Assembly: GCF_002025255.2 (NCBI RefSeq)
Contig: NZ_CP054587.1
Span: forward strand, 1,736,001 to 1,800,000
Length of the DNA: 64,000 bases
Origin: Halolamina sp. CBA1230
GTDB lineage: Archaea; Halobacteriota; Halobacteria; Halobacteriales; Haloferacaceae
Reading direction: 5' to 3'
Under the pieces are notes generated by a model, which was not told where the DNA came from, made no database searches, and saw only the letters and a program-made list of their open reading frames with translations. The position numbers were made by a program, and so were the translations under genes. This document shows, one piece after another, positions 33,051-40,458 of this stretch. Positions within the stretch are counted from its first letter, which is position 1. Every line of letters begins with the position of its first letter.

Positions 33051-33857
33051 ATGCGCGAACGGACCATCTCCCGACTCCTGTACGCCGTCACCGTGCTGAC
33101 GCTGGTGTTCCTCTGGCTGCCGCTGACGGTGATGATCTTCCTCTCGGTCGCGGAGAACGCGTCGACGGTGTTCCCGTTCCGCGGGTTCACGCTGAGCCAC
33201 ATGGTGGCGGCGTTGAACGACGGTCTCATCGTCAGATCCGTGCTCAACAGCGCGTTCGTCGCCACCGTCGCCGCGAGCATCGCGACGGTCATCGGCGTGC
33301 TGGCGAGTTTCGCGCTGGCCCGCTACGAGTTCCCCTTGAAGGACGCCTACCGGACGCTGCTGATCACGCCGATGATCATCCCCGGTATCGTCCTAGGGCT
33401 CGGGCTGCTGGTGTTCTTCAACACCGTTCTGGGGATGCAGCTCTCGCTGGTCACCATCATCCTCACCCACAGCCTCTACGGGCTCCCGTTCGTCGTGCTC
33501 ATCGTCTCCTCGCGGCTGTACGCGTTCGACGCGAGCGTCGAGGAGGCTGCCCGCGACCTCGGGGCCGACCAGTGGGAGACGTTCTGGGACGTCACGTTCC
33601 CGATCATCCGCCCGGCAGTGATGGCGGGCGCCGTGTTCGCGTGGATCCGGTCGTTCGAGGACTTCATCCGCGCGTACATGGTTCAGGGCACCGAGAACGT
33701 GCTGACGGTGACGATGTACGGGCTGATCAAGTACAACTCGACGGCGAAGATGAACGCCATCTCGACGCTCATCATCGTCCTCATCGCGGTCCTGCTGGCG
33801 ATCGGGATGAACCTCGGCAACGTCACCGAGCACGTCATCGATACGGAGGGCGAGTGA
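33051..33857 (+). CDS. potC: ABC importer permease, PotC type
   Basis: The protein has 268 residues and six membrane segments. The EAA loop is EEAARDLGADQWETFWDVTF (about 162-181). It pairs with PotB to form the membrane channel. It is followed by the aminotransferase gene after four bases, which points to a shared transcript and a shared substrate. Confidence 0.85.
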   Translation: MRERTISRLLYAVTVLTLVFLWLPLTVMIFLSVAENASTVFPFRGFTLSHMVAALNDGLIVRSVLNSAFVATVAASIATVIGVLASFALARYEFPLKDAYRTLLITPMIIPGIVLGLGLLVFFNTVLGMQLSLVTIILTHSLYGLPFVVLIVSSRLYAFDASVEEAARDLGADQWETFWDVTFPIIRPAVMAGAVFAWIRSFEDFIRAYMVQGTENVLTVTMYGLIKYNSTAKMNAISTLIIVLIAVLLAIGMNLGNVTEHVIDTEGE

Positions 33858-33861
33858 ACGG

Positions 33862-35214
33862 ATGAGTGACGAACCCCCCGGGCCGGCGCCCTCCAGCACC
33901 GGGGATCCCTCGGCGAACAGCCGACCCGACGCCAGCGAGGTCGTCGAGCACGCCCACGCCGTCGTCCCTGGCGGCGCCCAGACGGGGCTGCGCGCGCAGG
34001 CGTTCGACCTCGGCGACGTCGCCTTCGAGGCCGCCGAGGGCGCGACCATCCGGACGGTCGACGACGAGGCGTACACCGACTACCACCTCGGGTTCGGGCC
34101 GGTCGTACTCGGCCACAACGACGACCGGGTCGACCGTGCGGTCCGCGAGGAGCTCGATCGGGGGGTGCTGTACGGCGCCGGCACCACGCCGCTGGAGGTC
34201 GACGTCGCCGAGCGGCTGGTCGACCGCCTGCCCAGCGTCGAGCGCGTCAACTTCTGTAACAGCGGCACCGAGGCGACCTACCACGCGATCCGGCTCGCCC
34301 GCGCCCACACGGGGAACCGGAAGGTGCTGAAGTTTGAGGGGTGTTACCACGGCTGGCACGACTACGTCGACGTCTCGGTGTACCCGCCCGCCGACCGCCT
34401 CGGCGAGCGCTACCCGGAGTCCGACGGGATGCTCCCCGAAGCCGTCGAGGCGACGCTGGTCGAACGGTTCAACGACGCCGACGCGGCCGCGGCGACGATC
34501 CGCGAACACGCCGACGAGCTGGCGGCGGTGATCCTCGAACCGATCCCGCACTCGGTGGGCTGTCTCCACCCGCGGGAGTCGTTCCTCCGGACGCTCCGGG
34601 AGGCGACGGACGCTCACGATATCCCCCTCGTCTTCGACGAGGTGATCACCGCGTTCCGCCACGCGCCGGACGGGGTGCAGTCCGAACTCGACGTGACGCC
34701 GGATCTCACCTGCGTCGCGAAGGCGCTGGGCAACGGCTACCCGGTCGCGGCGGTCGGGGGGCGTGCCGACATCATGGCCAGGGCCGGCGGCGACCACGAG
34801 TCGGGGGTCGTCGTCAGCGGCACCTACTCGGGCCACCCATCGGGGCTGGCGGCCGCCAGGGCGACGCTCGACACCCTCGACGGGGGCGACGTTCACGATC
34901 ACCTCACCGATCTGGGTGAGCGCTACCGGGAGGGGCTCGAAGATCTGCTCGACGACCACGGGATCGAGGGGCGCGTCCTCGGCCACCGGAGCATCTTCGC
35001 CCCGCAGTTCGGCGTCACCGGCGAGCCACGCTCCTACGACGACGTCGTCGGCCTCGACGGCGAGCGGTTCCGCGCCTTCGCCCAGGGGATGTTCGAGCGC
35101 GGCCACTTCTTCACGCCGAACCCCTACAAGCGCCACCACCTGTCCGCCGCCCACGACGAGGCGACCCTCGAGCAGTATCTCGACGACGCCGACGACGTGC
35201 TGGCGGGGCTGTAG
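33862..35214 (+). CDS. Class III PLP-dependent aminotransferase
   Basis: The protein has 450 residues and looks like glutamate-1-semialdehyde aminomutase and omega-aminotransferases: NFCNSGTEATYHAIRLARAH (cofactor phosphate site), LVFDEVITAFR (D259, binds the pyridine nitrogen) and VAKALGNGYPV (K287, Schiff base). It is the last gene of the potDBC operon, so the imported compound may be an amine that it transaminates. It is too divergent to be called HemL; this is a second-type enzyme with unknown substrate. Confidence 0.8.
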   Translation: MSDEPPGPAPSSTGDPSANSRPDASEVVEHAHAVVPGGAQTGLRAQAFDLGDVAFEAAEGATIRTVDDEAYTDYHLGFGPVVLGHNDDRVDRAVREELDRGVLYGAGTTPLEVDVAERLVDRLPSVERVNFCNSGTEATYHAIRLARAHTGNRKVLKFEGCYHGWHDYVDVSVYPPADRLGERYPESDGMLPEAVEATLVERFNDADAAAATIREHADELAAVILEPIPHSVGCLHPRESFLRTLREATDAHDIPLVFDEVITAFRHAPDGVQSELDVTPDLTCVAKALGNGYPVAAVGGRADIMARAGGDHESGVVVSGTYSGHPSGLAAARATLDTLDGGDVHDHLTDLGERYREGLEDLLDDHGIEGRVLGHRSIFAPQFGVTGEPRSYDDVVGLDGERFRAFAQGMFERGHFFTPNPYKRHHLSAAHDEATLEQYLDDADDVLAGL

Positions 35215-35298
35215 TCGCCCCGCCACCACGCAACAGAACTGTGACGGAACGCGCTCGGAGGGTGAAATTTTTAACCCGGAGCCGAGCACAACCTCCCC

Positions 35299-36072
35299 AT
35301 GGTCGAAGCGCTGGCGGTCGCGAGCGGCAAGGGCGGGGTGGGGAAGACCACCAGCACGCTCGCCCTGGGCATGGCGCTCGCCGACGATCACGACGTGACC
35401 GTCGTCGACGCCGACACCGGGATGGCGAACCTCTGTTTCCACACCGGGCTCGCGGACGCCGACACCACGCTCCAGGACCTCCTGCTCGACGACGCCGACG
35501 CGGCCGTCGACGAGGCGGTGTACGAGCGGTTCGGGCTCTCGCTCGTCCCGTGTGGCACCTCGCTCTCGGCGTTCCGCGAGGCCGACCCGACGCGGCTCCG
35601 TGAGGTGGTCGCCGAACTCGCCGCCGACACCGACGTGCTCTTACTCGACTCCGCGGCGACGCTTGGCTCCCAGTCGGCGGTGCTCCCGCTGGTGCTCGCG
35701 GACCGCACGGTGGTCGTGCTCCAGCCCACCATCCCCTCGCTCTCGGACGGGCTGAAAGTCCAGGAGTACGCCCGCTCCTACGGCACCGAGACCGCGGGCG
35801 TGCTGTTCAACCGCGTGCAGGACGACGAGGCGATCGACCGCGTCGCCGACCAGGCCGAGCAGTACTTCGGCGGGCCGACGCTCTCGACGATCCCCGAGAG
35901 CGACGCCGCGCGGGCGGCCCGGCGGGCGGGCGAGCCCCTGCTCGCGTACGCACCTGACTCCGCGGCCGCGGCGGCGTACCGTCGCGCCGCCGACCGACTC
36001 GACCTGCAGGACGGCGACGAGGGCGCGGTCGCCGAACGGTTCCGCTCGGCGGTGATCCCCGAGCCGCCATGA
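35299..36072 (+). CDS. MinD/ParA-family ATPase
   Basis: The protein has 257 residues. The deviant Walker A ASGKGGVGKTTST is at residues 8-20, followed by VVDADTGMANL (switch) and TDVLLLDSAA (Walker B). The C-terminus lacks a clear amphipathic membrane helix of bacterial MinD type. Haloarchaea have several MinD-like proteins with roles in positioning surface structures or plasmid partition. It overlaps the next gene by four bases (ATGA), so the two are coupled. Confidence 0.85.
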   Translation: MVEALAVASGKGGVGKTTSTLALGMALADDHDVTVVDADTGMANLCFHTGLADADTTLQDLLLDDADAAVDEAVYERFGLSLVPCGTSLSAFREADPTRLREVVAELAADTDVLLLDSAATLGSQSAVLPLVLADRTVVVLQPTIPSLSDGLKVQEYARSYGTETAGVLFNRVQDDEAIDRVADQAEQYFGGPTLSTIPESDAARAARRAGEPLLAYAPDSAAAAAYRRAADRLDLQDGDEGAVAERFRSAVIPEPP

Positions 36073-36623
36073 GCGACCCCTCGGTCGGCGGCGAACTGGC
36101 GATCCCCGAGGGGCGGCTCGTCCGCTCACGGGTCGGCGTCGCGGGCGCGCTCGACGCCGCCCTCGCCCGGAAGCTGACGGGGTACGCCCGGATCGAGCCC
36201 GACTCGCTGCTCGCCGACGGCGAGCCCGGAGTGCTCACGTTCGCGGACGGCGTGCCGCGTGCCGCGTACTGCGGGCGGGGTGAGGGGGACCGGCGTGGGA
36301 CCGGCGCGCTCGCGGCGCTGGCCGGCCCGGGCCCCTGTTCGGTCGAACTGTACGAACTCCCCGGGGACGCGCTCGAGGAAGTCCACGACACGCCCGAGTT
36401 CACGGTCCCGCCGGGTGCGCCCGCCGAGGAGTTGGCCGACGAGTCGGCGCTGGCCGAGCGCACCCGCGAGCGCGCGCCGGACGACGCGGGCAGCGACGGG
36501 GGGAGCGCGCTGGAGTCGTTCCTGCAGGACGAGGAGCGCATCGCCGCGATCCAGGAGGAGGCGCGCGCGGAGGCGGAGCGGCGGGCCGAGGAGTGGGGGC
36601 TCGACGGGGAGTTGGCCGAGTAG
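36069..36623 (+). CDS. Partner of the MinD-like ATPase, DUF4388-like
   Basis: The protein has 184 residues. Residues 40-100 (PGVLTFADGVPRAAYCGRGE ... GTGALAALAGPGP) recall the DUF4388 fold, in which a GxLxFxxG strand is followed by an alanine-rich helix. The C-terminal third is acidic and probably a coiled coil (AAIQEEARAEAERRAEEW). Translational coupling to the MinD-like gene suggests that it is its cargo or regulator. This is inferred; I do not know a named family. Confidence 0.55.
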   Translation: MSDPSVGGELAIPEGRLVRSRVGVAGALDAALARKLTGYARIEPDSLLADGEPGVLTFADGVPRAAYCGRGEGDRRGTGALAALAGPGPCSVELYELPGDALEEVHDTPEFTVPPGAPAEELADESALAERTRERAPDDAGSDGGSALESFLQDEERIAAIQEEARAEAERRAEEWGLDGELAE

Positions 36624-36679
36624 CGCCGCCGGTTGAGGGGGCATAAGACCGAAGTCCCTGCCCGCCGCCAGGGGGAGGC

Positions 36680-37879
36680 ATGCAGTGGCCTCGCGAGATG
36701 GAGCGGCAGCGCCTCGCCTGGTGGCTGGTCGGTCTCGCCCTCCTGATCGTCGTCGGCCGGTTCGCGCTCAACTTCGTGGGGACGTTCGTGTTCGGCCTGT
36801 TCGTCTACTACGGCGCGCGACCCATCGCCGAACGGATCGAGGACGTCGTCGGCCACCGCGGCGCCGCGGCGACGCTGACGGTGCTGGCGATCGTCGTTCC
36901 GGGGCTGACGCTCCTGGGGTACGTCGGCCTGGTGGGGTTCCGAGAGCTGACAGTCGCACTCGACCCGGAGCTGCTCGCCGCGATAAGCGAGCGGCCGTCC
37001 ATGCCCGACGCCGTACGACAGCTGATCAGCGATCCGCGGGGGTATCTCACCAGGCTCGACAACCTCGGCGCGATCCGCGATCAGTTGACCACGGGGCTCC
37101 GCCAGCTGGGTGTCCTCGCCAACGGGCTGGTCCACCTCACGCTCGCGCTCTCGATGAGCTTCTTCCTCCTGCGGGACGGGAACCGGATCGACGCGTGGTT
37201 CCGCGAGGAGGTCGGCGGCGAGGGGAGCGTCCCCCACGCCTACGTCTCGGCGGTCGACGCCGACCTGCAGACGGTGTACTTCGGCAACGTGATCACCGTC
37301 TCGCTCGTGACGGTGCTGTCGGTCGTCGTCTACAACGGGTACAACGCGATCGTCCCGTCGGCGGTGACGCTCCCGTTCCCGACGCTGCTGGCGCTGCTGA
37401 CTGGCGTCGCGACGTTCGTCCCGCTGGTCGTCGGCAAGATCGTCTACGTCCCGGCGACGGCGTACCTCGGCTGGCTGGCGTACCAGGACAGCACCGGGCT
37501 GTTCTGGGCGCCGCTGTCGTTCCTGGTCGTGGCGTTCGTCTTCCTCGATCTGCTGCCGCAGGCAGTGCTGCGGCCGATCATCTCCGGCCGCTCGCTCCAC
37601 ACGGGGCTGGTGCTGTTCGCGTACGTGCTCGGCGCGGCGTATTTCGGCTGGTACGGGCTGTTCCTCGGGCCGCTGCTCGTGGTGCTCGCGGTGCAGTTCC
37701 TCAACGTCGTCGTGCCGGAGCTGATCCACGGCGACCCGCTCTCGCCGGAACCCTCCGCCGCGCTCGGACTGGGTCACGATCCGGAGGACGGCGTCGACGG
37801 CGAGATCGACGAGCAGGACGCTCCCGAGGAGACGACGGGCGAGGACGGCGAGAACGGGAGCGACGACGGGAGCGAGTGA
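36680..37879 (+). CDS. AI-2E family membrane protein
   Basis: The protein has 399 residues, with seven or eight hydrophobic segments in the usual arrangement (two pairs at the start, a large loop near residues 105-150, then a cluster up to about 350) and the family motif around PSAVTLPFPTLLALL. An acidic tail of some 40 residues ends the chain. The family (PF01594) contains permeases and Na+/H+ antiporter-like proteins; the substrate here is unknown. Confidence 0.85.
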   Translation: MQWPREMERQRLAWWLVGLALLIVVGRFALNFVGTFVFGLFVYYGARPIAERIEDVVGHRGAAATLTVLAIVVPGLTLLGYVGLVGFRELTVALDPELLAAISERPSMPDAVRQLISDPRGYLTRLDNLGAIRDQLTTGLRQLGVLANGLVHLTLALSMSFFLLRDGNRIDAWFREEVGGEGSVPHAYVSAVDADLQTVYFGNVITVSLVTVLSVVVYNGYNAIVPSAVTLPFPTLLALLTGVATFVPLVVGKIVYVPATAYLGWLAYQDSTGLFWAPLSFLVVAFVFLDLLPQAVLRPIISGRSLHTGLVLFAYVLGAAYFGWYGLFLGPLLVVLAVQFLNVVVPELIHGDPLSPEPSAALGLGHDPEDGVDGEIDEQDAPEETTGEDGENGSDDGSE

Positions 37880-37888
37880 GACGCCACG

Positions 37889-38038
37889 TTAGCGGTCGAC
37901 GCCACGGCGGAAGAGGATCGGGAGAAACGGGACGAACAGCAACACGAGCAGCGTATCGTACTGCCAGTAGACGAACAGGCTGACGGCCACGCTGGCGAGC
38001 AGTCCGACAGCGGCGGTCAGCACGCGCGAGTCGACCAC
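37889..38038 (-). CDS. 49-residue membrane protein
   Basis: The frame runs from a GTG at 38038 to TAA at 37889: (M)VDSRVLTAAVGLLASVAVS then YWQYDTLLVLLFVPFLPILF and RRGVDR. Two membrane helices of good length are joined by a short loop, with positive charge at both ends. Too short for most gene callers, it is convergent with the AI-2E gene. The function is unknown. Confidence 0.6.
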   Translation of the reverse strand: MVDSRVLTAAVGLLASVAVSLFVYWQYDTLLVLLFVPFLPILFRRGVDR

Positions 38039-38096
38039 ACGCCAGAAACGGGAGCAAGCCGGAAAAACCTGAACGGGGTGGAGGGAGCGGGGACGG

Positions 38097-38208
38097 CAGT
38101 GGATCGGCGGTTCAGATCCGGCTCGGTCAGTGGATCGACGGTTCAGATCCGGCTCGGTCAGTGGATCGACGGTTCAGATCCGGCTCGGTCAGTGGATCGG
38201 CGGTTCAG
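38097..38208. repeat. 31-bp tandem repeat, three full units and a partial fourth
   Basis: Units are at 38097-38127, 38128-38158 and 38159-38189, each starting CAGTGGATCG and ending CCGGCTCGGT, with a fourth partial unit from 38190. The first differs from the others by one base. The last partial unit forms the stop codon region of the gene at 38205. Confidence 0.85.
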
Positions 38209-38462
38209 GCCCGAGTGGGCTCGTGCCCGTGGCCGACGAGGAACGCGACGGCGTTCAGCACCAGCAGCGCACAGAACACGAGCGGCAGATTCCATATCGC
38301 GCCCGTGGCCACGAGCGGGAGGTAGGCCAGCGGGAGCGCGACTGCGGACCAGAACGCCGCGGTGCGAACGGGGACGAGCAGTGACGCCGCGGCCGACACC
38401 GCGGACTGGGGGAGTTTGTCGCCGGCGACGGGCACCGACGTGGAGGGTTCGGAGGTGGACAT
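38205..38462 (-). CDS. Small integral membrane protein
   Basis: The product has 85 residues from an ATG at 38462. Two hydrophobic segments (TAAFWSAVALPLAYLPLVAT and NLPLVFCALLVLNAVAFLVG) follow a polar N-terminus. It ends with HGHEPTRA, whose codons belong partly to the last 31-bp repeat unit. The family is unknown. Confidence 0.65.
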   Translation of the reverse strand: MSTSEPSTSVPVAGDKLPQSAVSAAASLLVPVRTAAFWSAVALPLAYLPLVATGAIWNLPLVFCALLVLNAVAFLVGHGHEPTRA

Positions 38463-38474
38463 GGTGACTCTACT

Positions 38475-38504
38475 CGGTCCATGGACCGGGGACCACGTAT
38501 AAGG
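38475..38504 (-). promoter_or_regulatory. Promoter with 14-bp palindrome before the 85-residue gene
   Basis: The TATA-like CCTTATACG on the minus strand (38497-38505) is followed by a perfect palindrome, CGGTCCATGGACCG (38475-38488), between it and the start codon at 38462. This is a good candidate for an operator. The rest of the gene-free stretch 38505-38777 shows only AT-rich pieces near 38570-38610. Confidence 0.5.
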
Positions 38505-38777
38505 GTGAGTTCGTACCCGACGGTTCGGCCCGTTTCACGCGGGATACGCAGTGCCGAACGACGTTTTACGAACGCTTTAGATCGGTCAAAACGGTTTATC
38601 GGATCGATAGAGACGGTTTCGTGGAGAAGGTGGTCGAGCCGGTCGTGAGCCGCTCGACGCCCGATGAGGGGCGGAATCGGTGGGGTCTCGCGGCCGCGGC
38701 GCTGCTGGCCCGGCGGGAGCAGGCAGCCCCGGCGGTCCACCCGGACGCTTTTGCGCTCCGGCCCCCACCCGGAAGGC

Positions 38778-39965
38778 ATGCCGACCGAACTCCCCGACGC
38801 CGAGTACCGCTCCCGTCTCCGCGAGCTGCGGGGGAAGCTCGCGAACACCGACGCCGACGCCGCCGTCTGGTTCTCGGCGACGAGCATCCAGTACGTCGCC
38901 GGGTTCGAGCACGTCCAGACCGAGCGCCCGGTCTGTCTGGCGGTCACCGACGAGCGAATCGAGATCGTCGTCCCGCGACTGGAGGTCGAGCGCGTTCAGG
39001 GGGTCGACCGCATCGACGCCGTCCACCAGTACTTCGACTACCCGCAGGGTCGGCCGATCGAGGCGGTCGCGGAGATGCTCGAGGGGCTGGGGGCCGAGCG
39101 AGTCGCGGCCGACAGCGACGGCGCGCCGGGCGTGATGGGGTACGATGGCCCCGCACTCTCGGCGTTCGTCGACGTGGAGACCCAGTCGTGGGTGTCGCGG
39201 ATGCGCTGGGAGAAAACCGACGCCGAGATCGATCTGATCCGGGAGTCCGCGAAGTGGGGGAACCTCGCCCACCGCTACCTCGCGGACTACACCGAACCCG
39301 GCGCCCACCCCGCGACCGTCTCCCAGCGGGCGTCGATGGAGGCCTCGCGGGCGATGCTCGACACGCTGGGCGACGGGTTCGTCGAGAACGTCCGCGGCGA
39401 CGGCCCGGCCCACGCGGGGTACATCTCCGCCCACGAGACCGCGCTCCCGCACGGCCACACGCCGAACCAGCGACTCGAGCGCGGTGACGTGTTGATCACC
39501 GGCGCCAGCGCGAACGTCGACGGGTACGGCTCGGAGCTCGAACGGACGATGTTCGTCGGCGACGTGAGTAGCGAGCAGGAGCAGTACTTCGACCTGATGC
39601 TCGAGGCCCAGGACATCGCCATCGACGCGCTCGGCCCGGGCGTGCCGCTGTCGTACGTCGACGACCAGGTCTGGGAGTTCTACGAGGAGCAGGGGATCGC
39701 CGACCTCGCCCAGCACCACGTCGGACACAACATCGGCCTCGGCGGCCACGAGCCGCCGTACATCGACCGGGGCTGGGGCGAGTACGACCACGTCGACGAC
39801 GCCGACCGCGAGATGCAGCCGGGGCAGGTGTACACGATCGAGCCGGGGATCTACACCGACGACGAGGGGTACCGGCACTCGGATACGATCGCGATCACCG
39901 AGGACGGGATCGAGTGGCTGACGTACTACCCGCGGGATCTGGAGTCGAACGTGATTTCTGGGTAG
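38778..39965 (+). CDS. M24 peptidase-fold protein (Xaa-Pro peptidase/creatinase-like) with changed metal ligands
   Basis: The product has 395 residues from the ATG at 38778 (MPTELPDAEYRSRLRELRG). The N-terminal creatinase-like domain ends near 140; the pita-bread domain follows. The family's five metal ligands (D, D, H, E, E) are only partly kept. Where IDAGA is expected the sequence has ITGASA (about 240-245); where YxxDxTRT is expected it has YGSELERT (E253). HHVGHNIGLGGHEPP (His) and YTIEPGIY (Glu) are normal, but the last is YRHSDTIAITEDG. The reaction may therefore not be a metal-dependent peptidase, as in creatinase. Confidence 0.75.
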   Translation: MPTELPDAEYRSRLRELRGKLANTDADAAVWFSATSIQYVAGFEHVQTERPVCLAVTDERIEIVVPRLEVERVQGVDRIDAVHQYFDYPQGRPIEAVAEMLEGLGAERVAADSDGAPGVMGYDGPALSAFVDVETQSWVSRMRWEKTDAEIDLIRESAKWGNLAHRYLADYTEPGAHPATVSQRASMEASRAMLDTLGDGFVENVRGDGPAHAGYISAHETALPHGHTPNQRLERGDVLITGASANVDGYGSELERTMFVGDVSSEQEQYFDLMLEAQDIAIDALGPGVPLSYVDDQVWEFYEEQGIADLAQHHVGHNIGLGGHEPPYIDRGWGEYDHVDDADREMQPGQVYTIEPGIYTDDEGYRHSDTIAITEDGIEWLTYYPRDLESNVISG

Positions 39966-40082
39966 TCGGGAGTGTGGGTTTTGGTTGGGGGCGTGGGCGC
40001 GGAGTTCGGTGTTTTGGCGTGAACGTGACCGCGGAGTTCGGGGCTTTTCGACCGCGAACAGCAACAGCATCTCGAAGCATGT

Positions 40083-40327
40083 CCACTTGTGACCGCACCG
40101 CCCTGCACAGGCCTCGAACCTCCCCAGCCGACTCCTTCCCTCGTTTCACTCGGTCAGTCGTCCCTCGCGCACTCGTTCGCGCCGACGCGCTCACGTCGCG
40201 CGCCACCGCGGCCGCGGGGCGGTAGCGGTGGACGCCTCGGGCTCGCGACGGTCGCGAGCCCGGGAGGAGGGGTGGGGAGTCCATGCTGTGCCGGGCCTCG
40301 TGGCCGGCACCCTGCGGTCACAAGTGG
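40083..40327. repeat. Long inverted-repeat element in a convergent gap
   Basis: Arms CCACTTGTGACCGCA (40083-40097) and TGCGGTCACAAGTGG (40313-40327) are exact complements and enclose a GC-rich segment with further pairing. The whole gap 39966-40458 has no gene. The element may be a MITE-like repeat or a double terminator for the two convergent genes. Confidence 0.6.
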
Positions 40328-40458
40328 CCAACGATTGAGACGCTGTTGCGGCCGCGGTTGCTGTCTCAGTAGCCAACGATCGAACTGCTGTCGCAGTTGC
40401 GGACTCCGTAAACGAGATCCAACTCCCTCAAACCCGGAGGAAAGCTACCACCGAAAAA

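Noticed and set aside
38097-38208. 31-bp repeats suggesting a CRISPR array
   Set aside because: The units are strictly head to tail with no spacers and there are no cas genes; it is a simple tandem repeat.
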